Positions 22,928 through 35,700 of a DNA stretch of 64,000 bases are shown here, piece by piece (position 1 is the stretch's first letter; every line of letters begins with the position of its first letter). The notes under the pieces were generated by a model. The model had not been told where the DNA came from. It saw only the letters and a program-made list of their open reading frames with translations, and did not search any database. The DNA comes from Whitmania pigra (taxonomy: Eukaryota > Annelida > Clitellata > Hirudinida > Haemopidae), in NCBI GenBank assembly GCA_021613335.1, contig JAJTWR010000266.1:4667001-4731000 (forward strand), written 5' to 3'. Position numbers and translations under genes: made by a program.

Positions 22928-24617
22928 CAGTGGCATACCAACGGGGGGGCATTTTGAGGGTGTGAGCAAAAAAATAAAAATATAAAAAAAGCTTATCCCT
23001 TTCCTCCGTGTTTTGTTGTGTTCATCGAAAAGTCAGATTTCAGCAAGTTCATGATCTTGCAAATAAACACGCCTTTCTCACACATTCAGTCAAATCTTCT
23101 TGATGATAATTATGATCGGCGTAGTTGATGAAGACTTAGAGAAAAAAGAGTTCTTTGCCAAAAGTAAGAGATTGAAGCATTGTGTGGAAGATTCATAAAT
23201 GATAAAATCGATGGTCCCTTTTTAACTTTTGAGCTCCGTACAGGATTATGCCCCTAATATTGTGATCTTGCTGCGTATCTTCCTAGCCCGGGCTATTAGT
23301 GTTTCCAGATGAGAGGGCTCTTTCTCCAAACTAAAGTTAATAAAAAAACTCTCTTCGATCATCGATGAGCCAGTCAAGGCTTGTCAGTCCTCTCTGTAGA
23401 GAGGGAACTTGTCGATAGACTGAATTTGTAACTTTTACAAAAAAAAAGTCGGAAATAGTGGGGAGAGTTTGTTTTCTTGGAGCTCAGACATGGATCTTCA
23501 GAGGAGTTTCCCCCGTCTTCAAACGTTTCGGCCCCTTGAATTTCCTTACGTTTTGGAGGGGGGGGGGGGGGACGTGTCGCATCCGGTGGTCAGTCGGATG
23601 TCCCTGTCGGTTTTTGTCTTTCTGTTATGCCGGTCACTGCTGCCTGGACTGGAGCGACTGCGAAAGCTCTCAATGGCTTCTCCATTTCGCATGCTACCTG
23701 CTTTTTACCTGCAAACTTCGACTATACGAGGCTCTCATTGGCCTTGTTATGTCGATTGCCCCCATCCGAGTTGCCAACAACGTGAAAGCTCTTCATACCT
23801 TGTACTTAATATATGCAAACTGGGCCTTATAATTTCTTTGTAGCGAGACTTTTCGGTTTGGTCCGCAGTTCATATTGCTTTGCGAGTCCGCGGTCGGTCC
23901 ATTTCTCCCGACTATACCGCGACTGATTCGTTCGGTGGATTATTCATACCGGAGACCGACGGCTTTCCTGTAGTGGCTTCTTAGGACTTCTTCTGGCTCC
24001 TCATGTGCCAGATCCAGAAAGAAGCTGCTTCTGCGGCCTCAGACATCCTTGTCATAGCCTTTGTTCTCTCTCTGCTTGACAATCCAATTTTGGTGAGAAA
24101 AGTGTAAGTCGACCTGCCGACCAAGCCCCTTGTGCCTACCTCGATGGGAAAGAGGTCTCTTCAGTAACCTTTCGCTTCAGGTCGATCGACATGTCTGCAT
24201 ACTTACCCGCTTTGAGCGCGTTGCTATATTGTAGCCTGTCCTCCCACGGTATCGTCAGCTCCACCAGAATGATGGCATCCGTCCACGGCGATACGAACAC
24301 GAGATCCGGCCTCTTGCCACTTTCTATAAGCACCTGGGTTAGCCTCACCCTTTCTAGTTCGTCTGCGATGGTCCAGTCGTTTGACTCTGCAAGAATGTAT
24401 CGCCTGGGGGGTTTGACATCTCTTTTTGCAGAGGTGTGCGAAATAAAATCTTTCGATGCTTTGCGATCGTGCGCGAAATTTGTAAATTTTTAAGCGATTT
24501 TATTGTAAAAATAATTGAGAGCTCTTCGAAAACATGAAGGTCAACGGATTATTAGCGGCTAAGAGGGGGGAGGCAAATCTTATACCCCTGGCGGCAAAAA
24601 CTGTTGGTACGCCACTG
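22928..24617. mobile_element. hAT-like TIR element carrying an endonuclease-domain fragment
   Basis: The left end CAGTGGCATACCAACGGGG and the inverted right end (CAGTGGCGTACCAACAG on the minus strand) match at 14 of 15 bases. The flanks TTAATAAT (22920-22927) and TTAATAAC (24618-24625) form an 8-bp duplication with one mismatch. The termini also resemble those of the element at 21220-22001 (CAGTGGCG..ACCA), so both probably belong to one hAT group. No hAT transposase is visible inside. The recognisable coding DNA is the minus-strand endonuclease-like fragment at 23985-24440. A poly-G run lies at 23560-23572. Confidence 0.75.
23985..24440 (-). pseudogene. retrotransposon-type PD-(D/E)XK domain fragment (broken)
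   Basis: The minus-strand frame from about 24440 reads WTIADELERVRLTQVLIESG and KRPDLVFVSPWTDAIILVEL, followed by TIPWEDRLQYSNALKAGKYA. After one frameshift near 24155 it continues IEVGTRGLVGRSTYTFLTKI and EAAEAASFWIWHMRSQKKS, then stops. The motif series RPD...VELT.PWEDR...RK..KY and (E)VG.RG.VG.S matches a conserved C-terminal module I recall from many invertebrate and fish retrotransposon-like proteins. The PD...(V)E(L)T spacing fits a restriction-like endonuclease core. The family name and its RT partner are uncertain from memory. No RT is present here. Confidence 0.65.
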
Positions 24618-24625
24618 TTAATAAC

Positions 24626-25930
24626 ACTAACAATAACGACAATTTTATCATTCTTTAGCGTGGCTTGGATAATGTTTTTAAAAATTCCAATTTTACTACT
24701 TAAATTGTAATATTTGTTTATTGCCTGATATAATTTGAGCTATTTCACTAACACTATAATTACACACTCACCCCCACTAACTTTAATTGCCTCCAGATTA
24801 TGCAGTCAGAGCATTAAATTCGACTGAAAGCCGTCAAAAATAAGGAGGCAGTCGAAAGTATTAGCAAGAATGAAGTATAATGGACGCAGCCAGGAAGGCT
24901 GTGAACGGTTGAACGACTCAAAGGAAATTGAGATCAGTCCGATGATAAGGCATCCATCCAAAATAACAATCCGCACGTTCTCCATTTTCCCCCGCTCTTA
25001 TTTCACGCTGCCCAATATTACTCGCCCTGACAGGTATTTACAGCAACTGACGCCCTCAGACGTGAAGATTATCAAATATTTATGACTTGTCCACTACTCA
25101 CAATGACGCTTAATTGTGTTAAAACGACTTCATATTTTGCCATCCAGCTCCTCGGGTGAAGCTTTCCGATACCAAGCGATGATTAAATCGTTTCAATAAA
25201 CAAACCATAAAGAAATAACAAACAGAACAATTGACCAATCAACGCTCTCACAACCTTTTATTTTGTAGAACATCACAACTGCCAGAAGCCTGCAAAACAA
25301 AACCAATCCTCGTGGAACCGATCAGCCGCATCCAAGTCATTTCAACTGACGTCATCCCCAATGCTGTGTCACCATTTCACGTGTCAAATGTCCATTCTCT
25401 AGAATTAAGCCTAGTCGGCACCGGCGTCTCACCGTAAATGATGATTAATGTTCGTGATAACTAAGTAAACGATTAACCAATGAATTCATTTCAAGGCCCC
25501 GTCGAACAAGCACAAGAGTGAGCGAAGCAAAAACGTCGAGCGTCATGAGAAACGACAGAGAAGCCGAGGCTCTCCGGATACGGATGCGGTCGGAACCAGT
25601 CCAAACTATACGCCATATGCAGACGAAAATAACCAGGATAATTACAAACAGGAAGATAATTATCTGTAACTGCAAAATAAGAGCTATATTCCAGATAGAA
25701 CTGAACTTTTGAGAGTTCAGATTGTCTTCTCAGAACAAAACAAGTGAAATAGACACAGACGTTGATGTCTATCATCATCATCAACATCATCAACATCAAC
25801 ATCTCATCCGTCACATTGTCCCCCTTCATCACTGCCATTTTTATCATTATTATCATTATTATTATTATTACTAATATTATTATTATTATCATCATCATCA
25901 CCATCATCATAATCATTGTTGTTGTTATTA
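24626..25930. other. spacer downstream of Mlx; CAT/ATT tract at 25770-25925
   Basis: No second gene can be supported. The CAT- and ATT-rich tract at 25770-25925 begins directly after the Mlx stop codon (read on the minus strand) and may be part of its 3' UTR. I see no clear polyadenylation signal within 300 bp. Confidence 0.45.
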
Positions 25931-28900
25931 TTAGTTGCTGCTTGAGATGTTCGAGCCACTCAGTATGTTTACCATGAGTTCCCTCAGCATCTAAAAAAAA
26001 AAGAACAAGGTCACTGAGTACAATTACGATAATATAATTATTTAATTGTAAAGAGGTTGTGTAATGTCATTGATATTGCATATGTGAGGTTGTAGTCCAA
26101 TTCTCTGACTTCATTTTTGTATTCTTCAAGTGTTAGATTTATCAGGAGGAACAAGCAAATCAATTTTAGGTAAACCAATTCAACAGCTGTAAAATCTCTG
26201 CTTTTTTTTTAGAATAAATCAATTCAAACAAAACATTGTGGACGTCCTCCTCTTAACACGAAGATAATCATGGATTCAAATGCAACGGAATTCAAATAAG
26301 CACTTTACATAAGAACATTACCGCATCATTATCATCATTAAAACATTATCATTACTACAACAACATGTAATTAGACATGCATAAAATGAATATAAGTATT
26401 CAGATGCTAACGTTCGGCTTGCAATTGTCTTCCAGCCAGGTGGTGACACACTGCGACAACTCCTCGAAGCTGCTCACTGCTACAGAAGAGTTGAAGGTTT
26501 GGAAGAGGTTGTCGACGAGTTGTTGGAACTGTCAGAAGATCAAGTTGCACTCAAACATCTTTTTATCTAAATTGCAGATCTTCCAAGTGAATGAAAAGTA
26601 CTCTAACACACTACAAAATCGTGGATGAACTGTTTGCTATTAATGGTCAATTCGTGCTAGATTTTTAAGCTTTGTCATCTTGCGATTCAATGAAATCTAT
26701 GAATGGTAGATAACCTAATGACATTGCCATTTCTTGACATCATCACAAAGAATTTACATAAATTATTTATTCAGCACATATTTATTCAACAAAGGGAGAA
26801 ACAAACATTACAGGATGGTTAATACTATCTGCCAACCTAACTACTTTTACTATTATGCAATAATAATGAGTGTTAATTTTGTTAATACTTGAAATATTTG
26901 ATACAAAGCTTGAACTGATTCACTAACCACATAAAACTTCTCTTCGTCTGAGACTTGATCACTGCCCTGAGGATCAACATTCTGACAGTTGCGAACCAGC
27001 TGTTCGTAGTTTCTGACAAAAATTAAGCACAAAACATTCTTAGACAGATTCTGAAATATTTAGAAGAACTAATTGTCCCAGTATTATTAACAGAAGCAAA
27101 TAAAAATTTCATTAACAGTGGTATTGGGTAGTTTGTCTTGAGCATCCTCACATTAAACTGATTCCTGGGCCAACCCTACACCCTCTTCCCCTTGAAAAGG
27201 GCAGCAATTTGAACTCACGACTTCATGATCCCCAAAGCCATGGCCTCCTTCTTCAGGTTCTCGAGTTCGTCCTCGTGTTTCTTCTTTTGTTGTCGCAGGT
27301 ACTGAATGTAGTCTATGGCTGGAAACAAACGCATGCATTTGCACCTCGTAAACAATACATTTGCACAAACATCCCATGCATAAATTCTGCTGAGTATTCG
27401 CAGAAATTTAAAAATTTTGAAACAAAAATAAACGAGCTAAGATGTATTAGGCGACTTAAAATCCTCATTTGAAGTTGCAATCCAACCTGCATACATTATC
27501 TTCAAATAACACACAAAATCGAAATAAGATTCTTAAAAGTTTAAATTGAAAGCTTTTCTTAAGATCAAATAATATTAAATGCAGAATGATAAAGCTAATA
27601 TTACGACCACTAAATGGCTGTTGCATGTAATTGTCACGTGTGAATTAAGATGGAGGACAGGGGGCGTGTCCTAAAACTCCTGGGCACGAAGCGAGAATGC
27701 AAACATATTTGCAAACCAGAACCAACGAAGAACTACAAAATGTCGAGGGTCGAAACTAAGCTGGAAAACAAATAAGAAACTTACACTTCTGGAGAATGGT
27801 TGCCTTGCTCAGCTTCTGTGAAGACGATGACTCGGTGCACGTCGGAACAACACTCTGGAGCTCTTCGTAACCTTTCTGAGGACAAAACAAAAAAAGGAAT
27901 GGAGGAACGAAGGAATGAAGCAGGTTTTAGTTATTGAAGGTTAACTTCGGTCAATGAGAATGGTTACAATGTCGTAGTAATGAATGGCTTGCGAATGGTT
28001 TTTTTTTATGCAGTATTAAATCGGCCTAAGCCGGCGATGAAAATCACATCACATGATGGTGCGATGAGAAGAAAATTCAAAATGGTGGTAATGGTGATGA
28101 TAATAATGATGATGATGATGATAGTCAGTACTTATAGTGTTATTACATAGTGTATTATTCAAACTCAAAATGCTTATCTAAATTCAAAAAGCTGCTTGTT
28201 ACTTGAGACGACAAAGACACAATGCAAAGGCGTAAGTAAATGGTTTTGTGTTAAGCGGCTTACTAAGAAGATGATGTATGACACGTTTGTATGTTGTGCA
28301 TAAGTATGTATGCTGTGTTAAGCAGTACACTGAGATGATGGTGCTGATGATGATGATGGTATGTTCACCTTAATGGCATCTCTCCTCTTCTGTTCAGCAT
28401 GTGTGTGGGCCTCCCTCCTCCTTTCCTTGAATGAATTTGACTGCATAGCAGCAACATCACTGTCTTCGTCATCTTCAATGTTTTAGTTATAGTTTAGTTT
28501 TGTACTTCCAGGTCATAATTTCACTCATTGTACTAAACACCATATCACTGTAAAACACTTATTATGAATTCTTTGCATTCACTGATTTCTTAATTTAATA
28601 CCAAATAGAAATAAATGCAATGCTGAATTAATTTCAAAAAAGATTCAAAGGAACATACAGCACTTATCAGAATATCTACTAAACTGAACAGCTAATGTCA
28701 ATTCACAGCTGAATAAAAAGCATAAAACAAATTTTTTAAAGTAGCACCAAAATTCAAAAGTTTAGTCTTTGATGATACAACTAATTAAATATTTGAGTCC
28801 TCACATCATCAAATCCTGATTTAAAATTCACAAATGATAATAATATAAGAGATATAATTTGTAAATTGTATTTATGTTGTAATTCTAATCCTTTGTACAT

Positions 28901-29675
28901 TGAAGTCTACCTATCTGTGAATGTGTAGCTATATTTGTCTTCAATTAATGTAGAAGCAAAGTACCAGCACTACTTTAAGGACCATCAAGCTCTTAAGGTC
29001 CCAATTGCAGGACAATCCTTCATTTGAATGTAGTTCAAAAAATTGGGTCGTGATAATGAAAGACGAAAAAGTACCAGTCCAAATACAAAGGCCATAGGTC
29101 AAATGAGATCACCTGTATTGTGTGTAGAGGAAGCAGACGAGCAACTGATGGCATTCACTGAACCCACACTGCTGGCCCTGGAAAATGAGAAACCAAAATT
29201 TCCTGTTGGACTTTGCTCCAACTTGATGTTGCTGTCCACTGTTAATGAAAAAGATACTTTAAACAAATTACAAAATGTAATACATTGAAAAACAAATTAG
29301 TCAAGAACCCTAAACTGAATGATCACAAACAGATGAATAATTGTACAACTCTTATGGAGTTTTAAGCTGAATTTTTATTCATTACTTTCCATCCAAATCT
29401 TTTCAATAGATCTTATCCAACTCAAACAAGCTTTCCTATAATCCTTTGTGATAATCAGTGTTATGATGCTACAATGTTCACCAACAATGTGTAGGATCAA
29501 CATTGCAGGGCACGAGTCTATTCCAATTTGCTCTGACGGGCTTTAATGGGCATATGAGAGCGTTTTTTAATCGATTCCTTTATCTATGTTGATTAAACTC
29601 ATAGGAAATAACTAAGAATTTAAAAAAATACGAATAAATCTTACGTGCACTCTCGCAGTCATCATAACTCGACAT
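25931..29675 (-). CDS. MLX: Max-like protein X (bHLH-zip transcription factor)
   Basis: Mlx dimerises with Mondo/ChREBP-type partners and binds E-box DNA to control sugar- and lipid-responsive genes. Eight exons join in frame: 29675-29645, 29238-29113, 28472-28369, 27875-27785, 27318-27219, 27012-26928, 26528-26412, 25990-25931, giving 237 residues (human about 244). An acidic/Ser-rich N-terminus (SRASSVGS, DDEDSD) is followed by the basic region AHTHAEQKRRDAIK, with the E-box contacts H75, E79 and R83. Next come helix-loop-helix and zipper (GYEELQSVVPTC, QKLSKATILQKSIDYIQYLR) and the C-terminal dimerisation/cytoplasmic-localisation part (SVAVSSFEELSQCVTTWLED, KPNMLRELMVNIL). Two donors are weak (GTTAGT, GTTAGC), and exon 3 has a poor polypyrimidine tract. 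The start ATG at 29675-29673 opens MSSYDDCESALDSN and is the only one in frame with the acceptor phase. Confidence 0.93.
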
Positions 29676-32570
29676 TCTTAACTATGGAGAAAGATCTAAA
29701 TAAATAACAATAAAACAAATTTAATGTCGAATTTTCAAAGAGCTACAATCGATATCAAAATGCCCATATTCAACAACGGTGATTCGACGAGTAACACAAA
29801 CCAAGACTAACCCATAAACTCGTGATTCATTTAAGTTTGTTTAATAAACCACTGGAAACTAGGAATTAATGATAAAAATTTAAATTAAAGAGGACGAATA
29901 CTAGAGAAAAGGATCGTGAAACAAAACGAAATTCGTCATCTCAAAACGATCCCAACACAAACAATCGGGTCACCGTCGTCATTGACCTTTGCTTCCCAAG
30001 TAAATATTTCAAATACGTTCTAAATTGGCACAACAAATTTCAACCTTGAAATTCACGCTTAATTATTGAATAGGTCCACTATTATTTAATTAATGCGTAA
30101 CTTTTATTGCCAAATGTAAAAAATATACTTACAAGACTGATAGATAAAGTTTAAATATTTTAAAACTTAAAATATCTGAATATGCAAGATTTTCCCAAGA
30201 GGTGTGCCACGGAAATAATTAACAAATCAATTAATTAGGTAAAGGTTACGCCCATATTCGTAAATTTAAAAAAAAATGAATGCAATTTATATTTAATGAC
30301 TTAATTAATTATTAATATTATTTATTTTTAAAATTTGACAAAAATTGACATAGTTTACTAAGTTTGTTTTATTTTTTACTTCCTTCACAAGCTCTGATCA
30401 GCAAAATATTTTTGCTTTTCCATAACGTCTGCATGGCGAATTTTTGTTTATGTAAATATTTTTGATGCCTCAATGTTGTTTAATGAATTTAAAATTACTT
30501 TCGTGAAAACAATGAAATGAGTTGAATCTAAATTTAGTCTTCAGTAAAAAATGCAAAAACAGACCAAGGTCGTTTACATATTTTATCCCTACCCAAAGTT
30601 TCCTTAGAGTTGAAATAAGTGAGTAAACATGTCATGAAAAAACCGGTCTTCAGCAATTGATTCATCTTTAGTCTGAAGTGATGAATTTTATCTTAATTTT
30701 ATTAAGACTTCACTTATGTTTTAATAACAGTTTCAACTGCAACCGCTGAATGACCTTTTTCATTAAAAAGAATTAGGTCATACATTAGAAACTCAACAAG
30801 TGAAATGAATTTATAAAGATATCTCGGTAGATCCGAGTTTTAGATAAATTTGCTCACAGTTGCTGAAGTGCTACATTTTAGTACAAGGACTGTTACCTAT
30901 ACATAATGTTTTTGCACACAATTTTTTTTAAAATACCTTGTTGTTAAAAGCTAAATCGTTTGGAAATACTTATTATTCTTAAAACTCTTTAAAAAATATG
31001 AATACTTAAAAAGCAAAATATGAAATCCTAAAGCAATTTCTAAATACGGCCAAGAAACAAAGTGGAAGGCCTCGCAAACATATATTTAAAAGCTTATGTC
31101 CTTCAGTGAATTTTAGTCGTTTTACATCAATTTTCATTCATCGATCGAGACCCTTGTCTTGTGTTTATTTTTAGCAACAAATCATCGATTGGCTGAAAGA
31201 TTTAAATGATGTCGGAAAAAATTAGGTCCCAGATAAACTATATTAAACAAATTTTTATTCCATTAAAATTTGGTTCCTACATCATAACTTTAAGTTAGTT
31301 TTATAAAATATTTTAGATATTATTAAAATTCTAATTCTAAAAACAACAATCTCTACGACTGTCAGCGCTATGTTTTCAATTAACCCCTGTAGCGAGGTAT
31401 TTCAAGAACATTCCAGGAATATCCACCAGGAATAAACTTCTGGGTTCATGCAAGACCCCCTGAACAAAATGTGAGTATGGTGGAGGTGCATGGTACCACG
31501 CTTTTGTCCGTCTGGGCTCTTGTGCTTTGAAACACCACAGATGTTATTGATAAGCAAACCACTGTTTAATGAAGAGCGTTCATTGCTTGCGTTTAAGTGG
31601 CAATAATCAAACGTGAAAGTAAACAAGATCTCTTACCATTTCTCGAAGTTAGCAACAAATTAATTACTCAATAAATATTTAATTGGATGTTCGATATGAC
31701 TCAACGAAGGCTTTGATAAGCATGACCGCAAATGGATGAATGAGTGAACTATCTGGACCAGTAGACAAAGAGGTTGATGGATATCATTTCGAAGCTATAG
31801 TTTCTACTTGAGTTACGTTGAGTCGATGCTGGAGAAAGGCGAAATTGTTCTTATTCTAATTGATAATTATGATTAGTTTATGGAAATTATTTCCATTTGG
31901 CAATTATAGTATTTAACATTAGGACACTTTCTCTTTTAAGGACATTTTTATCATTTTAATTGCTGTTTAAACTTCCTGGATCTAATCTGTGCATGTAAGA
32001 TCCGTAATAGGAACGTCCGCCATAATTTGATGATTATATCACTGAGTGTTTGCACCGTTGAACCTTCCAAGGCTTTAAGAAAACTCGGACAACTGGAGAT
32101 GAAGGCAGCATGCAGGAATACGAAAAAGCCGTGAGAAATCAGAAATAAATATAACTTATCTCGACTCTAGTAAAAAAAAGTTTTCAATAAAACTCGGATG
32201 CAAGGACTCCTAAAGATCTTCCCCTGCAAACAAACCTAGATATTATCTGTTCAGACTGAAATGTGTTCTACTTTTAAAATGGACTTCGAAGGCCAGCTAA
32301 AAGTTCAAGAGATGTGACTCAACAATGGCTGTCCATTGTTCTCATTGTTGCGATTGTTCACCGCATCAATTTTGAAACATTCCCACGCGTTAATGAGTAC
32401 CAAGTTAATAAGCTAATAATTAGCTTAAATTAAATAATCTAATCAGGAAAACGACATATTTCTCGTGTTTCTCTTAGCTGAGATTACTAACAGCCAATGA
32501 CGAATGCACACTCGCGGTGCAAGGAGCCAGCATACTTGGCGGGTTATATTGCCAGGCATTGTGCCAGGGA
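29676..32570. other. intergenic, between divergent Mlx and fascin
   Basis: About 3 kb of AT-rich DNA. Promoter elements of Mlx should lie near 29680-29900 but none is distinctive. The ORF at 31402-31626 has no recognisable domain. Confidence 0.45.
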
Positions 32571-32573
32571 GAG

Positions 32574-32581
32574 TATATAAG
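32574..32581 (+). promoter_or_regulatory. TATA box of fascin
   Basis: TATATAAG lies 173 bp before the fascin ATG, so transcription should start near 32605. No splice site is needed between there and the ATG. Confidence 0.65.
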
Positions 32582-32753
32582 GGCTTTACAAGCCGGTGAG
32601 CGGCCATATCGTATCCCGTTGTCTCGTGTGTGTACTCTTTCGCTTCTGTTGAGCTTGTCAAGTTTCATCTCTGATCATAAGGCGCTCGCTCTAGAACCTT
32701 CGACTGTTTAAGATTTGTACACAAGGCTAATAACAACGGCATCGAGTGCGGAA

Positions 32754-35700
32754 ATGAACGGAGTTAAGAACGACGTCGCTGAAATTTCTCGCCTCCAATG
32801 GAAGGTTGGACTGGTCAACCACAACTCCAAGTATCTCACGGCTGAAACTTTCGGCTGCAAGATAAACGTGTCCGGCGCGAGTCTGCGCAAGAAACAGATC
32901 TGGACAATTGAGCACGACCCTGTGGAGGATGATACCGTGTACATTAAGAGCCACCTCGGTCGCTATATGGCCGGAGACAAGAGAGGTGCGGCCACTTGTA
33001 GCAGCGAGGAAGCAGGGGAAGCCGAGAAGTTTTCCATTCAGTATCATCCCGACGGTTCTGGAAGATGGGCCTTCAAGAACAAACAGACTGGATACTTCAT
33101 CGGAGGCACTGAAGAAGAGGTGAGTATCTTAAGTTTAACAGTTTTACTTAGAATTAAATTGATTTTATCTTTTTAGTTCAATATAACTCACAATAAATAA
33201 GGTATTAATTTAAATCCGAACGATAGGTGAGATGCTACGAAAAGCAACCGGGCAAGACCGAGTGGTGGACCGTTCATCTGGCAATCCATCCTCAAGTCAA
33301 CCTCAAGAACCTCAACAGGCAGAAGTACGTCTGCCTGGAAGGAGAGCCCGGAGCAGAGTCGATGAGGGTTTCTGCAGTGGTTCCCTGGGGCCACAAGTCC
33401 CTCGTCACCCTGGAGTTCCACGAGGGTCGCTACCGAGTCAGAAGTTGGGACGACCGCTATCTCTGCAAGGACGGAACCCTCTCGGACGAGCCGGATGCCG
33501 ACGGAGAAATGACTTCTTTCGGCCTTGAAATCAGGTCGGGTCAGTTCTCGGGACTGGCACTGAGAGACAAGTCAGGCAAGTGCTTGACCGGCGTAGGAAG
33601 GGAGGCAATCATGCAGTCGAAGAACAAAACCGTTGGAAAGGATGAACTGTTCACTGTGGAAGATGTTCACCCTCAAGTCATTCTCAATGCTCACAATGGA
33701 AAAATGGTCTCCATTAGACAAGGTCAGTTTAATTAAATTAAATGGATGGATGGATGGAATGATTGATGGATAAAGGAACGAGGAGATGGAGGATTGAACA
33801 AAGGAGTCACTGCTGAATAAGCAATGCATCAGTCTTCAGAGATTGGAATTTATTGGATAAGATGTTGTTAGTCCTTACAAGATGCTGAGTCCAGGTGTTG
33901 CAGCTTGTATTGATCTTGCCTCTCAACACAACTCGCCTCCGTCCATCTCAGCTTCTACTAAGTGGGCTACAAAGCAGCTTCAAAGCTTTTTTCGAACGAA
34001 AGCGAAAGCGTCACCTCACCGAGTGTGTTGTTGTGTGAGTGATGATTTGTGTAAATGAGATTTGTCTTGGATGAAAGAGAAGTATTTATTTATTTAATGT
34101 TATGACTAAGTTACCCGTTTGAATAGCTAGCTATACTACAAATCATCTGAGAATGACCCGTGTCGGGTTTCCATAGTTACTGAATTACATTTTATTGCGT
34201 TCAGTCGTACATCAACACAAATTGCTGCAATGTTCAACCCTCAATGTCCACATTTATCCTCATAAATCAACCTCTTAACTACCATTTCTGTTAATTTACA
34301 TTTCTAAATGTACAATTTAACCTCATGAATCATGGCTTAATTATTTAATTCAATCATGTCTTTTGGAGCTTTTATAAAAATACATTGTATCATGAAACTT
34401 TGCTTTAAAAAGTGGGGCAGCACTTATGAATTTCATTGTCCTTGTCGTCCAAAAATCATCTTCCTTTTTTTTTAATAACGTAGATGGGAAATTAAGCCTG
34501 AAGAAATAAGGCTTTCAAGTGTAGACTTCCCGACGCTTTGATCTTCAATTTATGCTGGCCTTAATTTCGGCTAATTGCAAGTATTTCTTGACGACCATGA
34601 CTTATGGGACCATGTCTGGGTGATGTTACTTATCAAATCTTTTATAAAATCAGCTCTTTATCTGAGAACTTTGACCCTATGTAAAATTTTCTATGTTAAG
34701 TCTGCAACGCTAAATTTGTGAGTAATTCATAACCTTTCACCCGGAACTGAGCTCACACTGTGGTTCCTGTCGGTCGGCCATGTCAGAGTTGTCATCGTCA
34801 TCAGCATCCTCGTTATCTTCCTCCTCATTTCTCATGCAGCCCATAGATGTCTTTAATAAAAGCCTGCGGCTGTCAGAAGACGGAGTTGTGAGAGGACGAA
34901 AATGCTTTGAAATCTCAGCCAAAACATCTGTTACCAATTTACCGCCATCACCATTTTCAGCCTTGACTTTTAAAGGAATCGTGCTGAAATTTGTGGTAAA
35001 ATGCCACAAAAATGCGCAAAAGGACTGCTCTCCCATCTCAGATGAACGCCTCAAGATTTTCACATCCCCTCACCAGCCGCTCATCTCACATCTTCTTTCA
35101 ACTGCCTCGAAACTCGGAAGAAAGCCACAAAAAAAAACAGCAGCATAAAATCGTCTGCAATTATCTTAACGTTCTCCTGCACTTCCTGTCAGCAACACGG
35201 AACCATTTTCTCGATATTATCGTTCCAGGCGTTATCACAACTATCATCATCATCTTTATCGTCGATGATCAATGTAATTATCATCATTCCCATCGTCACT
35301 ATGCCCTGGCAGGACTAGCTCGTAATTATGAATGTCATTGATGAGTAATGTTCATCACTGGAAAGCTATCGGTCGACGATGATTATGATCGCGAATGAGT
35401 AAGTTTGCGATGAGAAACAGCCTTTAGAAGGAAGATGACGATAATGATGATTCACTATCTGGAGGAACAGAAACCATTTCCACTTCAAGACTTCATCATC
35501 ATCACCAACATCATCGCAATCATCATCAGCTGCAGAGATTGATAGCAGCGAGATTTCATTGAATATTCATGACAGGAACTTTGGCTGACAGCCCGCTAAA
35601 TTTTTCTGCCGGGGGAAGGATGTGGCCCATTGAAGCAGGATCGGTGGTCCAGAAGAGGATCTATCAACAGAGCAGATCACCCGCATATCCTTCAATAAAT

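Noticed and set aside
23458..23843. Two 124-residue plus-strand ORFs inside the hAT-like element
   Set aside because: They overlap each other in different frames, cross a poly-G run, and match nothing. The recognisable coding sequence is on the other strand.
32715..32753. Upstream TTG as a fascin start
   Set aside because: The ATG at 32754 aligns with known fascin N-termini. The upstream residues do not.
34737..35148. Opposed ORFs of 108 and 122 residues inside fascin intron 2
   Set aside because: Low-complexity Ser/Asp stretches, no domain, no splice context.
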